Below, in pieces: positions 52,901 through 63,101 of a DNA stretch of 64,000 nucleotides (its first letter is position 1; each line of letters starts with the position of its first letter). A program made the translations under genes and the position numbers. The notes under the pieces are model-generated. The model was not told the DNA's origin. It searched no databases and saw nothing but the letters and a program-made list of their open reading frames with translations. This DNA is from Sabellastarte sp. h YS-2021. Lineage: Eukaryota > Annelida > Polychaeta > Sabellida > Sabellidae. The DNA lies in contig OZ024928.1 of NCBI GenBank assembly GCA_964017235.1, forward strand, positions 87,477,566-87,541,565. The letters run 5' to 3'.

Positions 52901-53248
52901 TAAAGTAGCGATAAAAAGACTAGTATTTATGTGCCTGTTATGTAATTGAATCTTTCAATTACTGTGTTATCAATGCAGTGACACAGCTACATATCCAGAA
53001 ACCATAATCCTTTTTCATAAATGTAGATGCTTCATCATGTAAAGACATTTTATCATAGCAAACAATCACTCACTCATAGTCAAATTCATCAATAGCCACT
53101 GCCAGATGTCTGGGTGACTTGGTACACCTGTACAAATTACACCAGTCCTCAGGAATTAGATCAACATCATGAAAGATAAAACAATCAAAGTCTTCAAGCT
53201 TCGAAGCCTCTAGATAGCCAACATTTAATAGTACAGCTTGGTTGAACA
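49801..53248 (-). CDS. Beta-1,4-galactosyltransferase-like gene, copy B (last four exons, 5' part not in view)
   Basis: Minus-strand exons: 53248-53074, 51269-51147, 50748-50626 (donor uncertain) and 49996-49801. They match exons 3-6 of the plus-strand gene in order, motif and mostly phase. The family motifs FHDVDLIP, GWGGEDDDTYY, YKML-x-H (Mn ligands M and H) and NGLNSVNYTL are all present, so the catalytic core shows no break. The Tyr of EQYIGGG again predicts UDP-Gal use. Exons for the membrane anchor and the VIPYRDR block were not found upstream within the window, where a Ngaro-type element begins 62 bp before the first visible exon. The gene is either 5'-extended beyond 64 kb or a truncated duplicate. 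The tail after the last strand is shorter than in copy A and ends in YEHITC. Confidence 0.82.
49997..50625. other. Last intron of B4GALT copy B
   Basis: No gene. Two diverged copies of a TAGTTGTCTGAATTTATCTA-containing segment (about 50370 and 50520) form a local tandem duplication of about 155 bp. Confidence 0.5.
50626..50748 (-). CDS. B4GALT copy B exon 5 equivalent
   Basis: Starts after TTTTAG with FVRHELDTQRYNGSIARYKM, then LDHDIDLG. The donor at 50625 (GTATCC) keeps the phase 2 needed by the last exon. A donor at 50665 (GTACAG) looks similar in strength but would break the frame, so I prefer the first. Confidence 0.65.
51147..51269 (-). CDS. B4GALT copy B exon 4 equivalent
   Basis: 123 nt, phase 2 at both ends, TTTCAAG acceptor and GTAAAG donor. 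It encodes LPYEQYIGGGLALH and TNIMFGWGGEDDDTYY, the acceptor-binding block of GT7 enzymes. Confidence 0.92.
51586..51777 (-). mobile_element. LINE 3' fragment (CR1/L2-like)
   Basis: The minus strand encodes SVSKKAIGRRGFATTTPVEW and NRLPLNVRPFKALKANS. It is the same LINE family tail as 37499-37650, here inside an intron of copy B. A nearby (TAA)n run at about 51462-51480 may be its 3' end. Confidence 0.75.
52133..52855 (+). mobile_element. MITE-like repeat copy 2, with CCAGTAAACA ends
   Basis: The left end CCCAGTAAACAGTTTTAGG and right end TAATGTTTACTGG are inverted. The body matches 37655-38457 in the same orientation. It is non-coding. The superfamily is uncertain because no target duplication is clear. 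Confidence 0.72.
53074..53248 (-). CDS. B4GALT copy B exon 3 equivalent
   Basis: It encodes VFNQAVLLNVGYLEASKLED, FDCFIFHDVDLIPEDWCNLY and SPRHLAVAIDEFDY, then a GTGAGT donor in phase 2. The acceptor CCTGCCTTTAG puts the exon start 13 nt later than in copy A. The GGDE residues are therefore missing here and the entry phase is 1 instead of 0. Either the intron boundary has shifted or the preceding exon supplies them. Confidence 0.88.
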
Positions 53249-53310
53249 CTAAAGGCAGGACGTTTGGAAATAAGTCAATAAAAACAACTAATCACACCCA
53301 TCTGCTCTGA

Positions 53311-53737
53311 CCTCACAAGCCAGAAGTGAAGACCAAAACTGGAGTTGGGAAAAAATTATTTATTACACCATACAATAACACACATACAATACTATACATA
53401 CACAAGTTAGAAACTAAAAAGGTTACAACTAATACTCTACTACACTAATAAGGGTTAAAACACCAACTGATAGATTACTAAGATTTGCAAATATAATTAA
53501 AATAATTTTTTCTATTCACATATATAATCAATGTCCATGTTGCTGTTTACTACTCACAATAAAATTCGATGAAGTGGAGCATTGCTGCCACGACATGGTA
53601 CTGAGGGTTAACTGAGGTAGTAACGCACTGATACTGTAGCTTGAGGCCTTACAGCCCCCACATTTACTGTGACTCTACCGTGTTACTAAGTTAACTAATA
53701 CTGTATTATTTACAATGTTACTAACTTTAGGCACCCA
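53311..53737 (-). repeat. Ngaro element 2 split direct repeat B2
   Basis: 427 bp starting CCTCACAAGCCAGAAGTGAA on the plus strand, a near-identical copy of 53985-54411. Confidence 0.92.
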
Positions 53738-53801
53738 TTACTGATTTCAGGCACTAATTAAATAAATGATATGTGAATGTTGGGTAACTGGGAGGGTGGG
53801 G

Positions 53802-53989
53802 AAATTAAAATTGATTATTTTTCCGTCCATCCACTTCAAAACCAAGATATAAACAAAGATTGGCGCCTAATTTCAAATAGAGGCAATTGATAGGCCACCT
53901 GGTGTTATAGTTACACATTAAGTCCCAACTAAGGTAGGGGTCAACAACTTCGGGCTTGCCATGCATAGCACCTTAATGCCATGCCCTCA
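53802..53989 (-). repeat. Ngaro element 2 split direct repeat A2
   Basis: Copy of 59300-59485 with small indels, containing GAAATTAAAATTGATTATTT and CTTCGGGCTTGCCATGCATA. It overlaps B1 in CCTCA. Confidence 0.9.
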
Positions 53990-54411
53990 CAAGCCAGAAG
54001 TGAAGACCAAAGACTGGAGTTGGGAAAAATTATTTATTACACCATACAATAACACACATACAATACTATACATACACAAGTTAGAAACTAAAAAGGTTGC
54101 AACTAATACTCTACTACACTAATAAGGGTTAAAACACCAACTGATAGATTACTAAGATTTGCAAATATAATTAAAATAATTTTTTCTATTCACGTATATA
54201 ATCAATGTCCATGTTGCTGTTTACTACTCACAATAAAATTCAATGAAGTGGAGCATTGCTGCCACGACATGGTACTGAGGGTTAACTGAGGTAGTAACGC
54301 ACTGATACTGTAGCTTGAGGCCTTGCAGCCCCCACATTTACTGTGACTCTACCGTGTTACTAAGTTAACTAATACTGTATTATTTACAATGTTACTAACT
54401 TTAGGCACCCA
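53985..54411 (-). repeat. Ngaro element 2 split direct repeat B1
   Basis: It ends 12 bases from the YR stop codon and directly abuts A2, the expected internal junction. Confidence 0.92.
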
Positions 54412-54422
54412 AATGCCAAGTA

Positions 54423-55394
54423 TTATTGTAGGTAGAAGAGGTTTTTAAAAGTAGATGAGACTGAAGACTGATGATGGGGGTTGGCGACGATATAGGACCA
54501 GACAGCGTCAGAGGACCATGTTCCTTGGTGTTGGATGGCTTGTAGTGAAACGTCACTGTTGAAGGCCAATGACGCCCCTGACCTCCTGAAGGCATGGAAG
54601 GGGTGAGTGGAGGGGTCTATGCTAAGGGAAGTGAGGATGGCAGAGAGGGTCTTCCTGACTTGGCTCTGTGTGAGGACTGAGAAGGAAAGGCCTTGGGGGA
54701 TGGCAAAGAGGGGAGCATTGGGGGGAAGGGGAAACTTGTTAGTGAGGCGAAGGAGGGCAGCCACAGGACATAGGGGTGAAGAACCTAAAACTGGAATTTG
54801 AATGGTGGCAAACTGGGATGAGGATTGGAGGGTCTTGGACCATTTGATGATGACAGTGGCAAAGTGGGGATGATAGACGATGTTGCCCCTGCACAGGTGG
54901 ACCAAGGGATCAAAGGAAGACACAGAAGGGGGAACTAGATTTGACAATCTTAAAAACGCAAAGAAGGCCAGAAGGAAGAGGGGGGTATAGACGTACCCCA
55001 GGGGGAGCTGAGAAGAGAGAAGGACAATGGATTGGATGGTGGTGATGTCAAAGATGCCTTTCACTCACCTGGGGTGAGGGACATTGAGGGCCAGGCTCCT
55101 GAGGGAAAGGGAAACAGAATGATGATGGAGCGGGGCAGAAAGGATGTTAAGACTTTTAAATTTTGAACGCAGGGAGTGAATGTAAGCAGAGATGGAGGAG
55201 GGTGACAGACCATTGAACTGGAGAAACTCGATGAAGGCAAGCACAGGGGTGGGGGAAGCAGGGGGGAAGGGGGAGGAGGTATAAATTGAAAACTGTAAGA
55301 ACAGTCGAAGATGGGAGAGGTGAGCTGCTCTGGTCTTGGGTCGGTATGCTTGTCCCAACCGCCTAGCAGCTCTTTCCACTAGTGAGTCGTACAT
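54423..55394 (-). pseudogene. Tyrosine recombinase of Ngaro element 2, one in-frame TGA
   Basis: The ATG at 55394 starts MYDSLVERAARRLGQAYRP. The catalytic half has FFAFLRLSNLVP (Arg), HAFRRSGASLAF (H-x-x-R), HQGTWSSDAVWSYI (W and nucleophile Tyr), so all catalytic residues are present. The frame is broken only by a TGA at 55065-55067, between PHPR and VKGIFDI, where element 1 reads TPRGIFDI. The TGA lies in CAGGTGAGT, a perfect splice-donor consensus, but the reading frame simply continues after it. It is most likely a nonsense mutation. Confidence 0.82.
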
Positions 55395-55432
55395 TGAGTT
55401 AAACCTACAAATGAGTTACAATGACATTACAT

Positions 55433-57412
55433 TCATATACTTGTATCAATGTGCATATGTTCATGAGTTACTTGTAACCATACTGGCTCAGAGATTTGAG
55501 CCTGTAACTTTTGACCTCTATTTACAGTACTGCCCAACCTAGATAGAAGGTCGGCACACACATTGTTTACCCCAGTGATATGTACCACTTGCAATCTTAT
55601 GTTATGAGAGGCTGTCACAAACCATATATTCCAGGCCATTGCAGCCAGGGCACTGTCCCTGGTGACCCCTTTGTTCACTACACCAACTACCGCTTCATTA
55701 TCACACCTTATAACAATGGCCCTGTTGGTCCATTGTTTGGCCCACATTCTGACCCCAATTAACACATTCCACATTTCTAGATGGACAATAGAGAACATGT
55801 AAGGGACTTCATTATTCATAAATTGATACTGATACACTTGATTGTTGTACATGCCCCCAACACCTGTTAAACAAGCATCTAATTCGATACGGTCATTACA
55901 ATGGAGTGGGGGATAAATATAGTGACACTTGCCATTAAAGTTTTTTACAAATTTCAGAAACCATGTGATGTCTTTCACAACATCTTCATTCATAAACTGA
56001 ACTTCATTCATGTTTCTCAGATTTTCCAGTAGTCTATTTACAAAGTAACGTGCTGGTTTTACTACTTTGTGTACATACATGAGCGAGCCTATCAGGCTCT
56101 GTAACTGCCTTTTTGTGAACTTTTTCAGCTTAAGAAAATCTACACAATTATGTAAAATTTCTTGTAATTTTTGGTCAGGGATTGATAAGGTGGCCTCGAC
56201 CGAATCAATATGGATACCCAAACAAATTATTTTTGTGGAGGGTGGACATAATTTTGACTTGCTAACAGGAATTCTCAATTCCTGAAGTAGGCTAACCAAT
56301 GTATCATAGCTGGCCTGTGCCTTACTGGGGATCTCAGCCCCAAGTAAATCATCTATATAGGAGAGTAGGAAGAATCCCTTTTTTGAATGGATATATCTTA
56401 TAAAGTCACTTAACCTACTACATCCCATGGATCCAGTCCTGTGTCTGAACGCGTAAGCCCGATCCAGATAGTAATCATTTTGCCATTTCAAGCATAGAAG
56501 TGGATAATCAGCTGGATCCACTTTAAGTTGTCGAAATGCTCAAGAAAGGTCGACTTTAAGCATATGACAGCCTTTTCCCAGGCTAGTGAGGCGATCAACA
56601 AAGGTATCCACGGATGGATAGTTCAGCTTGAATGCAGTACCTAAGTACTCGTTGCTTTTTGTAAAGTAGTTAACACTGGCACCTTGAGGCCACGACAGGT
56701 CGATTATGACTCTTCTTTTTTCGCTATCTGGCTTATGGCGAGTTATGAAAGGTGAGACATGAGTCTCATCCCCAAAGGGTTTGTCTTTAAAGGGGCCACA
56801 AATGGCCCCATGTTCGAGCTCATCATTTATGTACACTTGCACATGTTCTGGATATTCACGTGCCGAAGGATGGCAGCTGCCCCCATCCCTGAGGTCCAGA
56901 TGACTGCCCCTGAAGTCCATGGGGAAGCCATACCTCAGAAACAGGGGGAGCTGCCAATCCCAATAAGATTCCGCTAGTCTATCGACTAAATCCAAGTTCA
57001 TATCGAAATTGATTTGAACCCTGGCCCCAAGAAAATTGGGACATTTGAAACTTTTGACATAGTGATACAGCTGTATGGGTTTTTCAAGCCACTGCTTGTC
57101 CACTTGACATCTGCTGCAGTTCCTAATGTGACTGAATTGTAACGGGGAAAGGGGAATGAAGCCTGTATGCTGTTTTTGCTGGGTCATAAATGACTTCAAC
57201 TCCCTGCATTTGTTTTTTATATCCTTGATATTAAGTTTTGCTAAGTGATTTTTTGATACTGAGGTCCAAAAGTTTTGGCCCAAATCTGGGATGTCAGGTG
57301 AATCATCGACTTCCTGACTACCACTGCCTGGTATGGGAGGGATGTGTGAAACTGCAGCATTGTCATTAGCATTACTTGCAACAATTTGGTTACTGTTACA
57401 CTTTTTACTCAC
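55433..57412 (-). pseudogene. Reverse transcriptase-RNase H of Ngaro element 2, one in-frame TGA
   Basis: The ATG at 57412 starts a region without known domain that includes GFIPLSPLQF and PNFLGARV, which recur in element 3. The RT follows: KRRVIIDLSWPQGASVNYF, block A split by a TGA (56540-56542) between VDLS and AFRQLKV, then LSYIDDLLG. RNase H has IELDACLTGVGGMY, IVHLEMWNVLIG, IRCDNEAVVGVV and NNVCADLLSR. The TGA sits where relatives have Arg, so a CGA to TGA change fits. The frame is otherwise open over 660 codons, so one mutation separates it from a full ORF. Confidence 0.85.
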
Positions 57413-57489
57413 TGCTTCTGTACTATTATCACTTATGGCCCCAACCTTAGTTACATGACTTACTGCTGGGCCATTGTCTGTCCGTTTTT

Positions 57490-58443
57490 TTATCTTTTCC
57501 TGTTACAGTTACTTTCTGAGTGATTGTACAACTTGTTAATAGAGTATAAACAATAAGCACAAATGTGCTTGTGGGTAATAAGCCCCACCTCATGGTCAAA
57601 GTTTTTACTACAACATCCTTCATTGTATTCCTTACAGGGAACCGTACTTGGCTTCTTGAAACCCTTCTTGGTGTTGGATCCAGGCTGCTGGTCTTGCTGA
57701 TTGCTTGTGCTGACTGCAATGCTGGAACGTACATATGTTTTGCAAATTTTGTTCACTTTTTTCAAATCTGACCATGTGACCATACCATCCTCCATTTTGC
57801 TCATAACTACAAGATGGGCCCCTTTGGCTGACTGCCATCCCATATCACATACGTCCTGAAACAGATCTGTTAGGTACTCAATCATATTGCTATGTATCAG
57901 GGTGCTGGGTTCTTCTTGTACTGCCCTGAGGTAGCCTAGTACGAATTGGGAAGGATTAAGCTGTTCATATGTAAGGCGAGTGCGTTGATGACCTACAAAT
58001 GCCCCATCCTGTGGCCAAACTACTTCCACCTTGTCCTTCTTGCCCTTTACTTTCCCAGTTTGTTTACTACAAGTGTCTTGGTGTAACAGTGAGGAATGGT
58101 AGTTACCTGTCTGTTGGGGTGCGGCCTGCTGGTGTAACTCATCCAGACGTTTCTGTACCATATCCTGGTCTACCGCCGTTGAACGTAGGGCTTGGAGTGA
58201 GGGGATAAGTACTGGATCTCCTGGCTGTTGTGCAACTGCCCCCGCGAACTGAGGACCTCTGCCCATGTTTGCTGGCCCCTGCCAGTGCTCCTGTACGCCC
58301 ATATGGCCTGGGGCCTGTGAGGTTACCACTTGAGGATATGTTGCTTGTGTTGCCATTTGACTCCTTCCACATGGACATTGGGGTTGGGAGTTAACACTTC
58401 CCAGAACCTGTGTTGCCTGAAGTCCCTGCTGGGGTTGCTGTTG
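57490..58443 (-). pseudogene. Gag of Ngaro element 2, C-terminal part
   Basis: The frame is open from 58443, with a first ATG at 58356 (MATQATYPQVV). Q- and P-rich, then the shared capsid-like block (LNPSQFVLGYLRAV ... MGWQSAKGAHLVVMSKMEDG) and a zinc-knuckle-like Cys/His cluster (CKEYNEGCCSKNFDHE, HKHICAYC, HSESNC). It is joined to the N-terminal part by a +1 shift near 58430-58443, in a CAA/CAG/CCCC-rich stretch. Confidence 0.78.
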
Positions 58444-59236
58444 CTACTTGAGCTCTCACTTGCTGTAAGCTCCTTGATGGAGGCCCTGAGAACGCGACAC
58501 TGGGTCTGGGCACTTCTGATGCTACCCTCGGGTTGCAACTGCTTGTTGGTGTGACTACCATATGGATTCCACTCTGTTGTGGCAACTGTGGCACATGTTG
58601 CCTGTAATGACCTCCTTGGCATGTTGCAACTGTTACTTGTGTTGAACTTCTACTAAATGCACTACCTGACCCTGTTGCAGCTGTGGTTACCACACTAGAT
58701 TGTGTAAATAGGCTGGATGCAGAGGTGACTGCCAGGGCGTGACTACCTAACCCATTGATAATTGACACTGATTGATTATTGTCAATCATACTGTCGTCAA
58801 TGGTGGTTTGTGTGTCTGCGAGGCCACTGACCCCTATTACTGAGTGATCCCTGCTCTTGTTTACCTGCCGGGACTTCTTCCTTTTCCTTGGGACCGAGGT
58901 GAAGGTGGTGGACTGGATTTCTTGCTCCATATTGGACATTCTTGCTGACAGTCTTTGTAATTCATTTAAAATGAGTTCTTCAGTCCTGGACGGGCCATTG
59001 GACTGCCCTGGGGTCGAGCTTGTGGTCACAGTGACAGTATTTGGCGGTGGGGGTCGTGTACTGGTCGTGACTACTGGGTTGACGCTGGTGCTGACGCTAG
59101 AGTTGACGCTCAACACTGCAGAGGATGCCATTATTGCTTGTGATGTGGTGATATTAGTGGCCATACTCAACCTGTAACACCTTCTTCCCACGGGTCTCTT
59201 GTGATAACTGTTACACTTGATGCAATGCTCTTCCAT
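58391..59236 (-). pseudogene. Gag of Ngaro element 2, N-terminal part
   Basis: Starts at the ATG at 59236 with a small zinc finger (HCIKCNSYHKRPVGRRC), like CTKCGQKHYPPTGKKC in element 3. An S/T-rich linker, a likely coiled coil (ELILNELQRLSARMSNMEQE) and a basic KRKK segment follow. The frame closes at 58391 after running past the true join, which lies near 58440. Confidence 0.75.
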
Positions 59237-59299
59237 GCAATACTCACTTTAAAACAAATACTATAATACTAAAACCAGTCTTTAGGTATTGTGTTACCA

Positions 59300-59485
59300 G
59301 AAATTAAAATTGATTATTTTTCAATCCACTTCAAAACCAAGATATAAACAAAGATTGGCGCCTAATTTCAAATAGAGGCAATTGATAGGCCACCTGGGGT
59401 GTTATAGTTACACATTAAGTCCCAACTAAGGTAGGGGTCAACAACTTCGGGCTTGCCATGCATAGCACCTTAATGCATGCCCTCA
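59300..59485 (-). repeat. Ngaro element 2 split direct repeat A1 (5' end of element)
   Basis: Differs from A2 by a few bases and small indels. It ends in CCTCA at 59481-59485. The gag ATG is 64 bp inside it. Confidence 0.9.
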
Positions 59486-60049
59486 ATTTTCTAAAGCCAT
59501 ACCATTGGATACAACATTTATGAAAGTAGAAACATCAACATGACGTCATTTAAAAATTAAAAACAGGCATATAAGAAGGAAAGGATGAAACCAGAATGTC
59601 TTTCCATAACAAAACTATGTCATACCTTGACAAAGTCTATCAAAACAGTGCCTTTGACAAAGGCCCTTTTATTAAAAGATGACTTATTGTAATATTTAGT
59701 TAATCAAAACATCATTTTTATCTTTCACATATATTTACATATTTAAACATTCTTCAATTTTCAAAAATTCAAGTAACAAAGTACATTGAACTGCAGTTTG
59801 ATATTTGGATTTATAAAAAGTTTCACATTTGTATCATATCAAGCAACACCCCTGTCCCCTATATAATTTTTGAAATATGATATTACGGTTATTGTACAAT
59901 GCAACGTTAAATCACAAGCTTTAGTTCACCTGTTCTACAAGGAATATTCTGAAATCAACCTTTTGTCTCTGTAGAAATATTATGAGGTTGTTCAAGAAAT
60001 TCCAGAGATAAGAGTGTCTGTCTGAAAGGTATGATGATTGCTGTTCTTG
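59486..60049. other. Flank of Ngaro element 2, no gene
   Basis: AT-rich and non-coding. I looked for exon 2 of B4GALT copy B (VIPYRDR-like) on the minus strand and did not find it. Confidence 0.45.
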
Positions 60050-60172
60050 GCCCAGTACAATCTACAGGACTCAATCAGATCTCCATCCCACCTGATGTCA
60101 GGCTGTGATTTGAACTCAGATCTCAGGGGTAGGGGGCGAGTGTGTTACCACGGTGTCACCGAGGCTCCTACT
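60050..60172 (-). mobile_element. tRNA-derived SINE
   Basis: The minus strand reads GCCTCGGTGACACCGTGGTA (box A) and GAGTTCAAATCACAG (box B), with a tail differing from the other SINE family. It is a second tRNA-SINE type. Confidence 0.65.
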
Positions 60173-60499
60173 AAAACAATTAGTTTACCACACACATTGA
60201 TCAGGCATTAACAATGTTATGATTCAAAGCACTCCCAAACGGTGTGGCCTTATTGTACAAATATTGGGATCAGTACCCCAGAATACTTAAATAGTAATGT
60301 TTTGCTCAAGGTTTTACCACTATTTTGGTTTTCATTTGCAAGACTGGCAGAGGGGGTAGTGGATTTGCAAAAAGGCATTCAGTATATTTCAAAAACATTG
60401 CCACAGAACTACCATCTTTCCCAATTGATAGCAGAATTAAGATTTGAACCCATAGCTTTATCAGTGAAAATCTGAAAATTAATTCTAAGGCCTTTGGAG

Positions 60500-60622
60500 A
60501 GCTATTGGTTTTCGAGTTTGACACAACAGATCTGTGTGGGTTCGACACCCACAAGTGGTAGATGCTGAGAACCTGTCACAATATGATCTTGGCTGTTGAA
60601 CGAGATGTAAAACTTTGTATCT
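60500..60622 (+). mobile_element. tRNA-derived SINE, 5'-degraded
   Basis: GGGTTCGACACCC (box B), AAGTGGTAGATGCTGAGAAC and CTGTCACAATATGATCTTGG match the copy at 37239-37395. The box A region is poorly kept. Confidence 0.7.
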
Positions 60623-61829
60623 TAGGACACTTTTAACCCTGCACAGAATAAGTCTTCATAATTCCAGAAATTAATCTCAAATTAATTGATAATATGTTGT
60701 GAATATGCCATTTACCGCCCCAGCTATACTCTGTAAATCCATGTTCCGTTGGCAATTTTACACCCGTCAGGCCACACAATCTTCGACTTCACAATCTACA
60801 AACTTAGAAAGTACAGCCACCAAGATGAAAAGTCCTGTCATCTCACTCCACCCCATCCCCAGTACAGTTTCTCACATATCCATTTTAAGCTAGAATACAG
60901 CATATTCTGAGGACCAGTCTAATTACTCTACAGGAGGCCAGGCTTGTAGACTTGGCGACAGACCGTCGGCTTTGGAAGAAAGGAAAATAGTTTCATTGTT
61001 GTTCCCGTGTGGTCTGTAGTATCAGTGATTCTGTGGAATGTGGTCTCTCACTGTTATGGATAAGTAAATCTTGAGTAGAAAATGTACAAAAAATATTGTT
61101 ATAAGTCTGCCATCATCCCTTTAAATACGGTTGTGAAAAATTCAACTTCCAGTCAAAAAGTAAAGGAAAATATATTGATTGCCACATAAGGCGGACCATG
61201 CAGCCACTCTTAAAAAAGACACCAAAAGAACAGGGTTTGGAATAATCAATCCATAAGAGTATCAGAAGTGATGTATAGGCATCACTGTCGTCAGTCCTCC
61301 ACACCATGGAAGTGTGCTTGCCGCTTAAGGTATCCTTATGTAAGCTACCAGGCGAAGCCATGGTGATATGACCTAATTACTGGCCATTGGACAGTCCCTC
61401 TTTCTTTCTGACTATTCTTGGAAATTTCCTCAGTTTGAATGTAGAAGCCGACCAGTGAATATTAAATTTTTGTTTTTTTACTGTGGTCTGGCAAAAACTT
61501 GGATTTAATGTCATTTATCTGTTTTTTTAGTGGCTTTTAAAAGAGACATTTTTTAGTTTTATACGTTATTTACAACTTGTGATGCTATGAACAGTCTCCT
61601 GGGCGTCATATGATGACTGCTGACATATCTACACTAGTGTTAATCTGACAACCTCATGCTTGATTTGGGCCTTGGCCCACTGTAAAGGGATGGTCTACCC
61701 TCTATATATTTTCATATTTGTCATCCAGTGTCAAATCTCAGATCAGGCGTCAGATTGTCATATTAACAGAGGTAGTGCCTCTTTCATATGTTTCAGAATT
61801 AAACTTTGACTGTTATTATCATATCAAAC
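60623..61829. other. Non-coding, 5' flank of Ngaro element 3
   Basis: The left repeat (A1) of element 3 must lie here, just before 61830, but without its partner its limits cannot be read. A short minus ORF at 61113-61361 has no motif. Confidence 0.45.
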
Positions 61830-63063
61830 ATGGGAAAATCAAAGTATCTTTGTACAAAGTGTGGACAGAAGCACTATCCACCTACGGGCAAAAAGTGTAA
61901 TCAGACCATAACCAGCTTGTCGGATCCGAAGGACAGTATTGTTGCTAGCAAGGGCAAGAAGAAGCAAACTGGCAAATCCCACGTGTCTGAGGATGGAGAA
62001 CTGAACTGTACACTTAGATCCCATTAAATTTTAAGAGTCATTTGGATCACCGGATAATTCATGTGGTAGTTTGCTATCAGCTGCAGCCGCCCTTGACGAC
62101 TCAAGACAAGAAAGTTCTGACTCAGCTGCAGATTCCTTATCAGAAGAGGAGAGCTCGCAACAGACGTCAGCTGATGTGCAGTTGCAGATCCTGAAAGAAT
62201 TGCAAAGAGTGAACAGTCGTCTGAATGCTGTGGAAGAGCAAGTGGCTGCAGGACATCACCAGACAGCTGTCCCGGGACAAAAGAAGGCAAAGTTAAGCAC
62301 TTTAGAGTATCAGTCTGGTAAAAAGAAAAGTAAGAAAGTAGTGGTCACTTCTGACTCATCGTCAGATGAATCTGATATCCCTGATATCTCGAGTCTGAGG
62401 TCGTCTAGAGAGTTACAAAAGAGAGTAGACCAAAGATTGTCAAAATTAGAAGAAAGCAGTCGTAGCAAAGGTAACTGTACCTCAAAAATTAAATTGAAAA
62501 GGGGGGGGAGATGTTGACGTTTTTGTAGAGAAAAAAGTAGCTTGGCCCCATGAAGCCATATTGGGGGGGGGGTAAGTCGTCAGAGAATTAGTTATGATCA
62601 GTTGTCCCTCACTCAGTTTGTGCAAGGTTTTGTCAGAAATATTTTGGAGGAAGGTGATGGAAAATGCAGGGAACACATGTTAACTTATTTATCAGAATTA
62701 ATGGAAGATGCGACAGATTTTAGCTGGGGTAATGCAAAGGCTGCTCATGCAGTTTTACTGTGTGAGATGGAAAGGGGTGTCTTAGATTGGTCTCATACAA
62801 GTCGCATTGAAAGTATTAGGTGAGCTCATGCTCAAAAGCACCATCAAACTCAAAAATCAAACTGGGGAAAGCAAGAAAATAACAAAAAACCATGGTACTG
62901 CAAACTTTTCCAGTCGGGTAATTGTATGTACTCCAGGGATCATGAACATGGGGGCAAGATGTATAGGCACATCTGTGTGCATTGCTTAGCATTAGGTAAG
63001 CAGCTTAATCATCCTGGTAAAGAATGCAATGCAAACAAAAAATCTGGTGCAAAAAACGAGTAA
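61830..63063 (+). pseudogene. Gag of Ngaro element 3, multiply frameshifted
   Basis: Starts at ATG 61830 with a C2HC finger (CTKCGQKHYPPTGKKC). The next frame, from about 62035, has an acidic S-rich region, a coiled coil (LQILKELQRVNSRLNAVEEQ) and basic KKKSKK, to 62500. A short piece (VEKKVAWPHEAILGG) follows in a third frame. The capsid-like block (LSLTQFVQGFVRNI ... FSWGNAKAAHAVLL) and zinc cluster (WYCKLFQSGNCMYSRD, HICVHC, HPGKEC) are in the earlier frame. The shifts fall in G runs at 62501-62508 and 62563-62572. A TGA at 62821-62823 interrupts the last part. Confidence 0.78.
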
Positions 63064-63101
63064 CTGGCTGTCCAGAAAGTGACGTTTTGGGCAGCAAAAA
63101 T

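Larger units (their letters stand above)
53311..59485 (-). mobile_element. Ngaro-type tyrosine-recombinase retrotransposon 2 (complete, decayed)
   Basis: In element orientation (minus strand): A1 59485-59300, gag, RT/RNase H, YR, B1 54411-53985, A2 53989-53802, B2 53737-53311. B1 and B2 differ at about six positions in 427 bp, so it is older than element 1. Both outer ends and the internal B1/A2 junction carry CCTCA (plus-strand reading), which fits a recombinase crossover site shared by the circle junction. No target duplication is seen. It is inserted 62 bp upstream of an exon of B4GALT copy B, on the same strand as that gene. Confidence 0.9.

Noticed and set aside
55058-55075. Intron in the recombinase of Ngaro element 2 starting at CAGGTGAGT
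   Set aside because: Coding similarity resumes immediately after the TGA in the same frame, leaving no room for an intron.
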